Assembly: GCA_030765205.1 (NCBI GenBank)
Contig: JAVCDB010000094.1
Location: 1 to 33,001 of the forward strand
Direction: 5' to 3'
From: Candidatus Aadella gelida
Lineage (GTDB): Bacteria > Omnitrophota > Gorgyraeia > Tantalellales > Tantalellaceae
DNA: 33,001 nucleotides
Below the pieces are notes generated by a model. It saw only the letters and a program-made list of their open reading frames with translations. It searched no databases and was not told where the DNA came from. The stretch's first letter is position 1; the number at the start of each line of letters is the position of its first letter. Positions 8,050-16,696 of the stretch are shown piece by piece. Position numbers and translations under genes: made by a program.

Positions 8050-9093
8050 TTAGCTATCTTTATCTTGTGTATCCTTTTCGATCTCTGTCTGGAATCTCTC
8101 ATCCAGTTTGATCGTAGAGTCCAGGGTTCTCTTGAATCTAGAAACATGACCTTCACCCGTACGATAGGATTCTTGAGCCTTTTCAAGAACATTTCCTATG
8201 GACTCAAACTTTTTGTAAAAAAGATCAAAATCTTTACCCAGTTTAAATAAAGATTCTTGAAGTTTTTTCGAGTCCTTTACTATCTCAATATTCCTAATAC
8301 CGAGTATAACGATCTGCAGAAAAGCATAAAAGGTATTCGGACTCACCGGAATAACTTTTCTTTCTGACGCATATTCGTAGATCTGGCAAGGATCACCCAG
8401 GAAGTTCTTTTCAGCAATTGTTTCATAATATATAGATTCCGACGGAATAAACAGGAGAGCAAATTCTGTTGTCCCTTTTTCGGGTTTAACATATTTTTCC
8501 CGTATAGAATTTATCTGAATTTTCAACGCTTTTTCATATGAAGCCCAGAACTTTTTCTTTTCTTCAGGAACAGCAGAAGCTGTGTACTTTTGATAATCGT
8601 CTTTAGGGAATTTCGAATCTATTGGAATAACCACGTCTCTATACTTAACCACAGCATCGACCTTTTCGCCGCCTTCTATAGTGTACTGTCTTTCCCACAT
8701 ACTTTTCTGCGGAAGTATCTTCTCAAGCATCTCTTCAAGTACGGTTTCTCCGTAATCACCTCTTAATTTAGGTGTTTGCAAGAGATATTCAAGCGATTGT
8801 CCCAGTTTTTCCGCTTTTTCCTGCTGCATGACCAAATTTCCCACAGTTTTATTCATCTCATTGATATGCTCAAGTGTTTTCATAGCATTTGCAGAAAGAA
8901 CTTTATTGCTTTGCCCAACTTCTTTGCGGGTATTATCCATCGCTTCTCTTATCCTATCCGAGAAATCTAAGAATTTGGAATTAAGAACAGACTCTATCTC
9001 TCCTTTACCCGATGACCTCTTATGCAAAGTCATAAGAAGAAAAATTGCCGCTCCCAGCAACAGTGCCAGTAATATTATGATGATCATGTCCAT
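8050..9093 (-). CDS. rmuC: DNA recombination protein RmuC
   Basis: 347 aa. An N-terminal membrane helix (MDMIIIILLALLLGAAIFLL) is followed by a coiled coil (about 30-100) and the RmuC core: LRGDYGETVLEEMLEKILP, KVDAVVKYRDVVIPIDSKFPKDDY, FALLFIPSESIYYETIAE and VIPVSPNTFYAFLQIVILG. The acidic and Lys positions (VDAVV, PIDSK) suit the nuclease-like fold attributed to RmuC, which limits inversions and affects recombination. The ribosome binding site is AGAGGAAAA. The stop lies one base before the amrS start, implying coupled translation. High confidence in the family. Confidence 0.95.
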   Translation of the reverse strand: MDMIIIILLALLLGAAIFLLMTLHKRSSGKGEIESVLNSKFLDFSDRIREAMDNTRKEVGQSNKVLSANAMKTLEHINEMNKTVGNLVMQQEKAEKLGQSLEYLLQTPKLRGDYGETVLEEMLEKILPQKSMWERQYTIEGGEKVDAVVKYRDVVIPIDSKFPKDDYQKYTASAVPEEKKKFWASYEKALKIQINSIREKYVKPEKGTTEFALLFIPSESIYYETIAEKNFLGDPCQIYEYASERKVIPVSPNTFYAFLQIVILGIRNIEIVKDSKKLQESLFKLGKDFDLFYKKFESIGNVLEKAQESYRTGEGHVSRFKRTLDSTIKLDERFQTEIEKDTQDKDS

Positions 9094-9175
9094 ATTTTTC
9101 CTCTTTATAAAGTTTGGTCTGCGTTATTAGAATATCATTTAAGTGGCATCACGTCGTCTCTTATCAAAATCCCCT

Positions 9176-10576
9176 TTATCCATGTGCTGGTCTGTCAAAA
9201 ACTGCATTACATGCGTCTACTGCTATCTCAGATAATGTGGGATGAGCATGAACCGTCTTACTTATGTCGTCTACTGTAAGGCCAGCCTGCTTGGCTACAG
9301 CAAATTCATGTATAATTTCACCGGCTTCAGGGCCGAGGATATGTACTCCGAGAATTTTTCTTGTGCCCTTATCCGCTAATATTTTCACAAAACCGTCATC
9401 TTGACCGCTCAAAACAGCTTTACCGTTTGCCCGGAAATACTGTTTGCCTATGGCAATATCCTGCCCTTTCTCCCGAGCTTCGTCTTCTGACAAACCAATC
9501 CTTGCCACCTGGATATCAGTATACACAACATTGGGTACCATAGAAGGATCAATCTCTCGAAAGGTCTTACCGGCCGCATCAAGTGCGGCTATTTCGCCTT
9601 CTGCCGAAGCTACATGCGCAAGCATGGGACCTTTAACAACATCTCCGGCCGCATAAACATTATCTGCAGCAGTCTTCATCCTCCCGTCGACAGGAATGAT
9701 CCCTTTTCCTTCAAGCTCTATTCCAATCTTTTCTAGCCCTATCTCGGCAGTGTTAGGCTGCCTCCCTACTGCCACAAGAATCTTCCGGTATACCTTAGTT
9801 TCTTCTGAGCCTGACTTCTTTATAGTTACTTGAACCTCATTTTCTTTAACACAAATGTTTTCAGCGATAGCGGATGTTATTATTTTGACCCCTCGTTTTT
9901 TTAATAATGTTCCGAAAGCTCTAGAAACTTCTTTGTCCATTTCAGGAAGAAGAGTATCTTTCATTTCAAGTAACGAAACTTCCGAGCCCAACAGATTGAA
10001 GTATGACGCAAATTCCGTCCCTATCGCCCCTCCTCCAATAATCAATATGTTTTTGGGAGCTTCTTTAAGCCTTATCGCACCCGAGGAAGAAAGTATCCTT
10101 TTCCCGTCAAAAGGAACCCCGGGGATCTGATATGGTTTTGATCCTGTAGCTATAAGGATTTTCTTTCCAAGAACCGTGCGATCCGTTTCTCCGGGGGCTT
10201 TGATACTTATCTTACCTGGAGAATCAAAGATTGCTTTCCCCAGAAGAAGATCAATACCCTTTTTCTTAAAAAGATAAAGTACTCCTTTGCGTAAAGTATC
10301 AGAAGCACTTCGGCTTTTCTCGACAAATTTTGCAATATTCGGTTTTGTCTCGGCTATTCCGTAGAGATCTGCTCCTTCTGATATTTCTTTCAAGTTCTTA
10401 GCTATACCAAAAAGCGCTTTCGCTGGAATACATCCTTCGTTCAGACATGTCCCTCCGACCCTATCTTCGCAGACCTCTATAATAGCCGTTTTCAAACCAA
10501 GTTGTGCAGCTTTTATAGCCGATACATATCCCGCAGGTCCGGCGCCAATGACTATATAATCGTATTTCACTTCCAT
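9176..10576 (-). CDS. lpdA: Dihydrolipoyl dehydrogenase
   Basis: 466 aa, standard length. It has the FAD-binding GAGPAGY motif near residue 11, the redox disulfide GGTCLNEGCIPAK (C44 and C49), the NAD-binding GGGAIGTEFASYF and the C-terminal HAHPTLSEI with the catalytic His-Glu pair. It reoxidises the lipoyl arm of 2-oxoacid dehydrogenases or of the glycine cleavage system, passing electrons to NAD+. No E1, E2 or glycine-cleavage gene is in the window, so its partner complex is unknown. It lies 39 bases after the PduO-type gene and could share its transcript. Confidence 0.97.
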   Translation of the reverse strand: MEVKYDYIVIGAGPAGYVSAIKAAQLGLKTAIIEVCEDRVGGTCLNEGCIPAKALFGIAKNLKEISEGADLYGIAETKPNIAKFVEKSRSASDTLRKGVLYLFKKKGIDLLLGKAIFDSPGKISIKAPGETDRTVLGKKILIATGSKPYQIPGVPFDGKRILSSSGAIRLKEAPKNILIIGGGAIGTEFASYFNLLGSEVSLLEMKDTLLPEMDKEVSRAFGTLLKKRGVKIITSAIAENICVKENEVQVTIKKSGSEETKVYRKILVAVGRQPNTAEIGLEKIGIELEGKGIIPVDGRMKTAADNVYAAGDVVKGPMLAHVASAEGEIAALDAAGKTFREIDPSMVPNVVYTDIQVARIGLSEDEAREKGQDIAIGKQYFRANGKAVLSGQDDGFVKILADKGTRKILGVHILGPEAGEIIHEFAVAKQAGLTVDDISKTVHAHPTLSEIAVDACNAVFDRPAHG

Positions 10577-10615
10577 CTATCTCCCTTAAATATTATTTCT
10601 TCGACTTGGTTTTTC

Positions 10616-11143
10616 TTACTTGTTTCTTTTTTTGCCGGCTTTACTCCGCGCCAAAATATACAATATATCTGAGACACAATTAAGATATGACAAAATGTTC
10701 TTATTGGCGGATTTATCTCCTTTTAACAGCCTCACCACACTTCTCTCGGCACGCCTTGCAACGGATCGGGATATATCAAGAAGCGATGAAAGTTCACCCT
10801 CACCCGGCAGATAAAAACAATTGTCTATCTTTGCCTTCTTCTCCAGTTGATAAGCAATTTTTGTTATCTTTTCAGCATCTTCTTTTTTAAGAAGTGCGCC
10901 GAGTTTATGTTTCTTATCCGGTGCGATAGCAATTTCAGAAGCTATGATCAAAAGCGATACTTGTATCTGTTCCAATATAGCCTTTTCTTTACGAACGGTT
11001 GTCTTATGCTTAACGATACCAAGATAACTCGAAAGCTCATCAATATCACCCAGCGCACGTATCTCATCACTATCCTTACTGATCCTACCTCGAAACAGAA
11101 GATCCGTGAACCCAGAATCGCCTTTACCTGTACGTACGCTCAT
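10616..11143 (-). CDS. Cob(I)alamin adenosyltransferase, PduO type
   Basis: 175 aa from MSVRTGKGDSG, with GAGG upstream; the ORF-track start is ten codons longer. Family blocks are RTGKGDSGFTDLLFRGRISKD at the ATP-binding N-terminus, IRALGDIDELSSYLG, SVARRAERSVVRLL and the C-terminal NCVSDILYILARSK. The enzyme transfers the adenosyl group of ATP to cob(I)alamin, giving adenosylcobalamin for radical mutases or lyases. No B12-dependent enzyme or other cobalamin gene is seen nearby. The sequence diverges from textbook PduO in the first motif (TGKGDSG for TGDDGTTG) but the layout is intact. The upstream region holds the 29-bp tandem repeat. Confidence 0.87.
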   Translation of the reverse strand: MSVRTGKGDSGFTDLLFRGRISKDSDEIRALGDIDELSSYLGIVKHKTTVRKEKAILEQIQVSLLIIASEIAIAPDKKHKLGALLKKEDAEKITKIAYQLEKKAKIDNCFYLPGEGELSSLLDISRSVARRAERSVVRLLKGDKSANKNILSYLNCVSDILYILARSKAGKKRNK

Positions 11144-11174
11144 GTAGTCTAGTCCTCTTCTGATCATCCACAAT

Positions 11175-11259
11175 TGTAGCTGGGGTTTATTCTCAGCCTC
11201 TTATGTAGCTGGGGTTTATTCTCAGCCTCTTATGTAGCTGGGGTTTAAACCCCAGCTAC
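11175..11259. repeat. 29-bp tandem repeat ending in a 26-nt perfect palindrome
   Basis: Units begin at 11175, 11204 and 11233, exactly 29 bases apart. The first two are identical (TGTAGCTGGGG, TTTATTCTCAGCCTCTTA). The third starts the same but turns into its own reverse complement, so 11234-11259 is a perfect 26-nt palindrome (GTAGCTGGGGTTT plus its complement). The single inverted arm can pair with any of the three direct arms. It sits about 30 bases upstream of the PduO-type gene start. It resembles REP/transposase-linked palindromes. CRISPR is excluded because there are no spacers. Confidence 0.85.
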
Positions 11260-11349
11260 TCGTAATAGACGTAATAACTTTCCCTTAATAGGATATAATA
11301 GTAATAATCATTGTTATTCTACCCGAAAACGCGTCTTTTGGAAAGTTAG

Positions 11350-11372
11350 AAAAAGATATGAGCGATCTTTTT
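11350..11372 (-). terminator. Weak AT-rich hairpin at the end of bioA
   Basis: AAAAAGAT and ATCTTTTT form an 8-bp perfect inverted repeat around a 7-base loop, overlapping the bioA stop codon and ending in a T run in the transcript direction. The stem has only one G-C pair region, so termination would be inefficient. No other terminator candidate is visible after the biotin genes. Confidence 0.35.
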
Positions 11373-12702
11373 ATAAAATGATGCTTTTTTGAGCTTTTTT
11401 GAAAATGTCGTCCAGTTCTTCATTTGAGACACATAAAGGCAGGAAAAAGTATATTATGTCACCTAAAGGTCTAAGCAGGATATTATGTTTTAGTCCTTGC
11501 TTGTAAATTTTTAGACCATTCCTTTCTTCTACAGGAAACGGTTCCTTTGTAGTTTTGTCCTTAACTAACTCGATAGCGCCTACGGCACCAACCGAACGCG
11601 TGTCTCCCACAAACGGAAGACCGGAAACAGTCCCCAAGAACTCTTCAAGCCTAGAATGTATGTTTTCTACATTTTTCAAAGTATTTTCTTTTTCGAACAA
11701 TTCAATACTAGCGTTCGCGGCTGCACATGCTACCGGATTAGCGGTATAGGTATGTCCATGATAGAACGTCTTTTTCTCATTAACCGGACCATAAAAAGAA
11801 TCAAATATCTCTTGGGTAACCATAGTTGCTGCCAAAGGAAGATATCCGGAAGTTATCCCTTTTGAAATACACATAATATCAGGCGAAATACCTGCATGTT
11901 CACAAGCAAACATTTTTCCGGTACGTCCAAAACCGGTAGCCACCTCATCAGCTATCAAATGAACATCATATTTCTCCGTAAGACTCTTTGCGCCTTTAAG
12001 ATATTCAGCCGGGTAAATTATCATACCACCTGCGCCCATAAGTACCGGTTCCAGGATAACCGCTGCGATTTCCGTACTGGACTGCTTTAGAACGCTTTCC
12101 AGCATTGAAAGACATTCCGTTCCGCATTCCCCTTTTGTCTTACCAGCGGGACATCTATAACAATAAGGCGTAGGAACCCTCATTGTATCAAACAACATAC
12201 TGCTAAACTGTTCTGTATATGCCCCTTTAGCGCTTACGCTCATAGCCCCGACGGTATCCCCATGATACGCCTTATCTAACGCAACTATCTTCGTTTTGTC
12301 TTTTTTTCCGTTATTACGCCAATACTGCACAGACATTTTCATTGCCACTTCAACTGCGGTAGATCCATTATCCGAAAAGAAAACGCGATCCAGACCGGGA
12401 GGGGTAATCTTTACAAGCCTTTCTGCAAGTTCAATTGCAGGTTCGTGAGTAAACCCCGCAAAAAGTACATGCTCAAAAAGATCCAATTGTTTTTTTATAG
12501 CTTTTTTAATATAGGGGTGATTATGTCCATGAACATTACACCACCAGCTTGATATGGTGTCATAATAAAAGTTACCGGTATTATCATAAAGTTTTATACC
12601 TTCAGCTTTTACGATAGGTACAGGCGGCATATCCTCGCAGTCTTTCATCTGAGTATAAGGATGCCAGATCTTATCAAGATCCCTTTTTACAAGTTCCTTC
12701 AT
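11371..12702 (-). CDS. bioA: Adenosylmethionine-8-amino-7-oxononanoate aminotransferase
   Basis: 443 aa, full length. It is a class III PLP aminotransferase making 7,8-diaminopelargonate from KAPA with SAM as amino donor. Signatures are IWHPYTQMKD at the N-terminus (typical BioA), SSWWCNVHGHNHP, DNGSTAVEVAMKM, YHGDTVGAMS, LIADEVATGFGRTG and the PLP lysine K281 in CISKGITSGYLP. The C-terminal LRPLGDIIYFFLPL is also characteristic. It is the last gene of the biotin block, 271 bases from bioD, and that gap carries two repeat copies. No BirA operator is seen directly before it, so it either depends on read-through or has another promoter. Confidence 0.97.
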   Translation of the reverse strand: MKELVKRDLDKIWHPYTQMKDCEDMPPVPIVKAEGIKLYDNTGNFYYDTISSWWCNVHGHNHPYIKKAIKKQLDLFEHVLFAGFTHEPAIELAERLVKITPPGLDRVFFSDNGSTAVEVAMKMSVQYWRNNGKKDKTKIVALDKAYHGDTVGAMSVSAKGAYTEQFSSMLFDTMRVPTPYCYRCPAGKTKGECGTECLSMLESVLKQSSTEIAAVILEPVLMGAGGMIIYPAEYLKGAKSLTEKYDVHLIADEVATGFGRTGKMFACEHAGISPDIMCISKGITSGYLPLAATMVTQEIFDSFYGPVNEKKTFYHGHTYTANPVACAAANASIELFEKENTLKNVENIHSRLEEFLGTVSGLPFVGDTRSVGAVGAIELVKDKTTKEPFPVEERNGLKIYKQGLKHNILLRPLGDIIYFFLPLCVSNEELDDIFKKAQKSIIL

Positions 12703-12720
12703 ATTTTTTAATCCTCATTT

Positions 12721-12803
12721 GCGATTGTATGATTGTTGATATTTAGCACCATCAAGTGTTTTGGTCTCTAGTTATTGTAAAGTTCAGCTCTTCTGCCGTT
12801 TTG
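12721..12803 (-). repeat. Dispersed intergenic repeat, copy B (upstream of bioA)
   Basis: Ungapped match to 3641-3723, 66 of 83 identical. It starts 18 bases upstream of the bioA start codon. The best conserved blocks are ATCAAGTGTT, TTCTGCC and GTAA. No ORF is shared between the copies, so constraint or homology at the nucleotide level is implied. Confidence 0.75.
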
Positions 12804-12829
12804 TACCGTTTGCAAATTTGTGAGGGCAA

Positions 12830-12861
12830 GTGTCCCCTTTTTTGTGTTTAAAGGTGTCCCC
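12830..12861. repeat. GTGTCCCC direct pair (GGGGAC-type repeat, copy 2)
   Basis: GTGTCCCC occurs twice, 24 bases apart, separated by a T-rich stretch. The core matches the GGGGAC family found at 2033, 14484 and 28718, here in inverse orientation on the plus strand. Confidence 0.5.
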
Positions 12862-12885
12862 AGGGTTATTCTGCGGTACACAAAG

Positions 12886-12940
12886 TCTGGTTCACGACTG
12901 TATATCTGTGGTATTTACTAACGTGACTCGTTGTTTGACC
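12886..12940 (-). repeat. Dispersed intergenic repeat, copy C (partial)
   Basis: TCTGGTTCACGACTGTAT aligns with TCTGGTTCGCGCTTGTAT at 3633 (15 of 18). The following 20 columns agree at 14 positions with one gap, including TGGTAT and TAAC. It is more diverged than copies A and B and fades after about 50 bases. Confidence 0.55.
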
Positions 12941-12973
12941 GATACTCTAATTCTACGGACTATAAACTACCCC

Positions 12974-13681
12974 CTACCGACTTTTCACCCTTAATCCCGC
13001 TAACAATTTCTCTCCGATTGGCAAAAAGTTTTGATATAAGTATTCTCTGTTATTATTGAACCGTAGTTCACCAAGTATTTTTTCTCCAGACAAATTTCCA
13101 ATAGTTAATATGTTGTCCTCAAACATTTTACTCTCGCCCTCTTCCGACAATCTATTAAAAATTATGCCTGCTACAGAGATTTTTCTTCTTTTAAGAGCCT
13201 CACAAGTAAGTAATGTCTGATTAATCGCACCTAATCTATTCTCAGCGACTATTACTACCGGCAGGCCTAGCGTTTCTGCGACATCAATAATTGTCTCTTT
13301 CTCGTTTATCGGAACCATAAGGCCCCCGCTTCCTTCAGCTATAACAACATCAAACTCTTCGCGTAACTTTAGAAAGGATCTCTTTATCTTCTCCGAGACG
13401 ATCTTTTTTCCATCTATCTCAGCTGCAAGATGTGGTGAAACCGGTACCTTAAATGTATAAGGAGCCATGTCCTCACCGTGTAGTTTCATCAAATTTTCAC
13501 CGCAATCAATAAACTTCATATGTTCAAGGATATCCTCGGAGACACCACAACTTCCGGTTTGCACCCATTTCTGAGTAATAGTCCTTAAACCCTTCTCAGA
13601 AAAGAACTTTAGCAAAAGTCCCGTAACTACAGTTTTTCCTACACCGGTATCCGTGCCTGTAACGAAAAGCGCATTCTTCAT
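12974..13681 (-). CDS. bioD: Dethiobiotin synthetase
   Basis: 235 aa. An ATP-grasping P-loop (VTGTDTGVGKT, residues about 8-18) identifies BioD, with VIAEGSGGLMVPI and VVIVAENRLGAINQTLLTCEAL as further family blocks. It closes the ureido ring of dethiobiotin from diaminopelargonate, CO2 and ATP in the cytosol. Its start overlaps the bioC stop by four bases (ATGA), so bioC and bioD are translationally coupled. The 3' flank is the repeat-filled gap before bioA. Confidence 0.96.
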   Translation of the reverse strand: MKNALFVTGTDTGVGKTVVTGLLLKFFSEKGLRTITQKWVQTGSCGVSEDILEHMKFIDCGENLMKLHGEDMAPYTFKVPVSPHLAAEIDGKKIVSEKIKRSFLKLREEFDVVIAEGSGGLMVPINEKETIIDVAETLGLPVVIVAENRLGAINQTLLTCEALKRRKISVAGIIFNRLSEEGESKMFEDNILTIGNLSGEKILGELRFNNNREYLYQNFLPIGEKLLAGLRVKSR

Positions 13682-14442
13682 TTTTCTGCCCTACAAAAAT
13701 ATATATGATGCGTTGCTCTGATTCCTTTAAATTTTTCTATATAGGCTTTTTCTAAAGCTTTCATCGTATACTTACCCAGAAATATATCTCGAGCCAACCC
13801 CTCCCCTCGTGTTCCGCTGCGTTTTATATCCCTCAAAAAATCCCATAAAGACACAAAATCCACGGTAAACTTCTCTTCTCTCATTAATACGTTCTTAAAA
13901 TATCTCCCTACTATCATTTGAGCTTCTTCAAATGAGATGAATTTCTCAGACGTCAAAGGAAGATACTTGCCAAAGTAATCTGACAATATTTCCTGAAGCT
14001 CTTTAAACGTTTCAGGGCCATACATTGAAAAGCATATTACCCCGTTCTCTGTCATAGTATTCTTAAACCTCTCAAGTGACCCCTCAAAATCCTGAAACCA
14101 TTGAAAGCTTGCATTAGATGTCACCAGGTCAAACTTTTCTCCCGCGAAAATTTCTTCCCCGTCACATACTCTAAATTCTGTTAACTTTTCACCATCTTTA
14201 CTTCTAGCTATATCGATCATCTCTTCAGACAAATCTATAGCATCAATACTTGCAGCATCATTCATCTCGCGAAGCATGCCGGTATAAAACCCTGTACCAC
14301 AACCCACTTCTAATATGCGAGAAAATGATCTTTCTCTGATAAACTCTGTTAGACTTTCAGCACACTTCCTCTGAACAGAGGCATGGTTATCATACACCCC
14401 AGCATTTCTCGAAAAATTCTGTTCAATAAGTCGTTTATCCAT
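13678..14442 (-). CDS. bioC: Malonyl-ACP O-methyltransferase BioC
   Basis: 254 aa. The N-terminus KRLIEQNFSRNAGVYDNHASVQ matches BioC. SAM-binding motifs ILEVGCGTGFYTGML and IDAIDLSEEMIDIAR follow, then FDLVTSNASFQWFQDF, which is highly characteristic. BioC methylates malonyl-ACP so that pimeloyl chains can be built by the fatty-acid cycle. The matching esterase (BioH, BioG or similar) is not in the window. No good ribosome binding site precedes this ATG, and a 182-base gap with a GGGGAC-type hairpin separates it from bioF. Assignment is firm from motifs and neighbours. Confidence 0.94.
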   Translation of the reverse strand: MDKRLIEQNFSRNAGVYDNHASVQRKCAESLTEFIRERSFSRILEVGCGTGFYTGMLREMNDAASIDAIDLSEEMIDIARSKDGEKLTEFRVCDGEEIFAGEKFDLVTSNASFQWFQDFEGSLERFKNTMTENGVICFSMYGPETFKELQEILSDYFGKYLPLTSEKFISFEEAQMIVGRYFKNVLMREEKFTVDFVSLWDFLRDIKRSGTRGEGLARDIFLGKYTMKALEKAYIEKFKGIRATHHIYFCRAEK

Positions 14443-14483
14443 AGAATATTTGCACTTCGTATATCATAAATAAAAACATATTC

Positions 14484-14534
14484 TGGGGACATCCTTCAAC
14501 CAGAGATTATACTCCTAAGGGAAGGGTGTCCACA
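14484..14534. repeat. GGGGAC-type hairpin between bioF and bioC
   Basis: TGGGGACATCCTTC and GAAGGGTGTCCACA are complementary at 12 of 14 positions with a 23-base loop. It lies upstream of bioC in the gap 14443-14624. A second core, GTACGTCCCC, occurs at about 14587. It may influence read-through from bioF, but neither arm is followed by a T run. Confidence 0.55.
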
Positions 14535-14624
14535 GAACGTGCGTAAATAGCATAAGTTTGACCCATCTTTCCTCTTGTGGGGTGGCACCAAATAGTACGT
14601 CCCCGAACCGCATCGCGTCCCAAA

Positions 14625-15773
14625 TTATTCAAACTTCGTTATCGCTTCTATGAAGGTATCCAGCATCTCTTTCGTATGATCAAAGGTCAAAGATATTCTT
14701 AACCTTGCCTCGCCTCTTGGCACTGTGGGCGTTCTTACCGGAGTAACCCAAAAACCATGTTCTTTTAGAAACTCGCTCATTTTAATAGCTTTTTCATTAT
14801 CTCTGACAATAATAGGCACTATCTGAGATTCTCCTCTCACTTCAAAACCCTTCTCCTGCAACTTTCTTCGCAAATAACCAGCATTTGTTAAAAGTTCTGT
14901 CCTGCGCTTTCCTTCCCGCTTTACTATTTCCAGTGCCGCTATGTCAGCAGCAATAATGACTGGCGGCAGTGATGTTGAATATATAAAACTGCGGCAGGCG
15001 TTTACCATATATTGTTTAAGTTCAAAAGACATCGCCGCATAAGCCCCAAACCCTCCCAGCGCCTTACTAAACGTACCCATAACAATGTCTATATCCTTTT
15101 CCAACCCTTTCTCTCCTGCAAGTCCTCCCCCATTCCTGCCAAAAACACCCGTAGCATGAGCCTCGTCAACCATCATAATGCAGTTGTGATCTGTCTTAAG
15201 GCGCACAATTTCCTCAAGAGGCGCGATATCCCCATCCATGCTAAAAACTGTTTCCGTAATAATGAGTGAGGCCTTATATTTTTTTCTCTCTGCTTTTAAG
15301 AGCTCCCCGAGATGATCTGTATCATTATGCCCGAACCGGAACATCTTCGCTCCTGAAAGACGTATCCCATCTACTATGCTCGCATGATTGAGCCTATCGG
15401 AGAATACACAATCATCTTTTCCTAAAATTGCGCTTATTATCCCTACATTCGCCTGATATCCTGAATTAAAAACAAGTGCAGCGGGTTTTTTCTTAAAATC
15501 AGCAACTTTATCCTCCAGTTCATCGTGATATGAAGTAGTCCCTGTCATAAGACGCGAAGATGATGAACCCACAACAGGAGAAAGCGCTTTAAACGATGCT
15601 GCCGCAAGATCTTTGTTTGACGCTAGCCCTAAATAATCGTTAGATGAGAAATTTATATATTCCTTCCCATCCACAAGAATTTTCCCGTCTCCCGTAGGCA
15701 CCACAGTTCGTAGCCTGCGCAGCAATCCTTGTTCCTCTCGAAGCTTTAAGAACTTATCTATTCGTTGTTCCAT
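14625..15773 (-). CDS. bioF: 8-amino-7-oxononanoate synthase
   Basis: 382 aa. A PLP-dependent alpha-oxoamine synthase that condenses pimeloyl-ACP and alanine to KAPA. Features are INFSSNDYLGLA near residue 40, GSSSSRLMTGTT, FSDRLNHASIVDG, IMMVDEAHATGVFG and the PLP lysine K237 in MGTFSKALGGFGAY. The C-terminal RGEARLRISLTFDHT is usual for BioF. The ATG lies within the end of bioB (16-base overlap), with AGGAG 13 bases upstream, so it is co-transcribed with bioB under the BirA-type operator. Very secure. Confidence 0.96.
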   Translation of the reverse strand: MEQRIDKFLKLREEQGLLRRLRTVVPTGDGKILVDGKEYINFSSNDYLGLASNKDLAAASFKALSPVVGSSSSRLMTGTTSYHDELEDKVADFKKKPAALVFNSGYQANVGIISAILGKDDCVFSDRLNHASIVDGIRLSGAKMFRFGHNDTDHLGELLKAERKKYKASLIITETVFSMDGDIAPLEEIVRLKTDHNCIMMVDEAHATGVFGRNGGGLAGEKGLEKDIDIVMGTFSKALGGFGAYAAMSFELKQYMVNACRSFIYSTSLPPVIIAADIAALEIVKREGKRRTELLTNAGYLRRKLQEKGFEVRGESQIVPIIVRDNEKAIKMSEFLKEHGFWVTPVRTPTVPRGEARLRISLTFDHTKEMLDTFIEAITKFE

Positions 15774-16669
15774 AACCGCTTTATTTCTCCTATTAAAATA
15801 TTATCGTCTTCTGCCGGACGACCTGCTACAGTAAGGTATCCTCCGACCATCATTCCGTTAGCGCCCGCTGAATACATCATGCTCTGAAAATCTTTAAGCA
15901 CAGCTTCTCTTCCTGCCGCTACCTTTATCGTAATATGCTCAAGTATTATCCTAAAGATAGCTACAGTTCTTAAAGCCTCTGTCGGAGACATCTTCTCCGC
16001 ATTCTCAAGTGGCGTTCCTTTAATAGGAACAAGAAAATTTATAGGCACCGAATCAACTCCAAGTTCCTTTAACATTACCGCCATATCAATGCGATCCTGC
16101 CAGGTCTCACCTAACCCAATTATCCCGCCGGAACATACTTCAAGTCCGACATTTCTAGCATTACGTATGGTATCTATCCTTTCCCTAAAACTATGAGTTG
16201 AAACTATTTCCGGATAGAACCGCTCGGAAGTCTCTATATTGTGATGATATCTCGTTAGCCCTGCGGATTTCAGTTTATAAAATGCATCTTCCTCCAGAGC
16301 GCCCAAAGAAGCGCATATATCAATTTCAACTTCGCCGGCTATCATTCTAATGGCGTCTGCGATAGAATCAATCTCTTCCGGAGTAAGCCTATTCCCACTA
16401 GTAACTATGCCAAACCGTCCTGCACCGTTTTTTAAGGCCGTTTTTGCAGCATTAATGATATCTTCTTTATTTTTGAGAGAATATTCAGGGATAGAAGTAC
16501 AGTGATGCGCGGATTGGGCACAAAACTTACAATCTTCGCTACAAGATCCCGATTTTGCATTAATTATCCCACACATCTCCAATTTATTGCCAATATTACC
16601 CTTACGAACCCTATTTGCCTCATAAATTAGGTCTTCAGTGGAGCTTTTCAGCAAATTGTCATATTGCAT
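15758..16669 (-). CDS. bioB: Biotin synthase
   Basis: 303 aa, slightly shorter than E. coli BioB but complete. It is a radical SAM enzyme inserting sulfur into dethiobiotin. The SAM cluster motif is SGSCSEDCKFCAQS (C43, C47, C50), followed by YHHNIETSERFYPEI, VCSGGIIGLGETWQDR and VPINFLVPIKGTPLEN; the C-terminal AGREAVLKDFQSMMYSAGANGMM is diagnostic. The ATG has AAGGAT upstream. A BirA-type operator lies 28 bases before the start, making this the regulated head gene of the biotin block. Confidence 0.97.
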   Translation of the reverse strand: MQYDNLLKSSTEDLIYEANRVRKGNIGNKLEMCGIINAKSGSCSEDCKFCAQSAHHCTSIPEYSLKNKEDIINAAKTALKNGAGRFGIVTSGNRLTPEEIDSIADAIRMIAGEVEIDICASLGALEEDAFYKLKSAGLTRYHHNIETSERFYPEIVSTHSFRERIDTIRNARNVGLEVCSGGIIGLGETWQDRIDMAVMLKELGVDSVPINFLVPIKGTPLENAEKMSPTEALRTVAIFRIILEHITIKVAAGREAVLKDFQSMMYSAGANGMMVGGYLTVAGRPAEDDNILIGEIKRLWNNE

Positions 16670-16696
16670 ATGTATATATCCTTTTTACGCGCCCTA

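Larger units (their letters stand above)
12703..12973. other. Repeat-bearing gap between bioD and bioA
   Basis: 271 bases with no gene. Contents in order: dispersed repeat copy B (12721-12803), a direct pair of GTGTCCCC motifs (12830-12861), and a diverged third copy of the dispersed repeat beginning TCTGGTTCACG at 12886. The gap thus looks like stacked repeat insertions within the biotin block. Confidence 0.65.

Noticed and set aside
11175-11259. Possible CRISPR array
   Set aside because: The 29-bp units are directly adjacent with no unique spacers, only about three units exist, and no cas gene is present.
11260-11370. Cobalamin riboswitch before the PduO-type gene
   Set aside because: I cannot find a B12-box or the required helices; the sequence is AT-rich and short.
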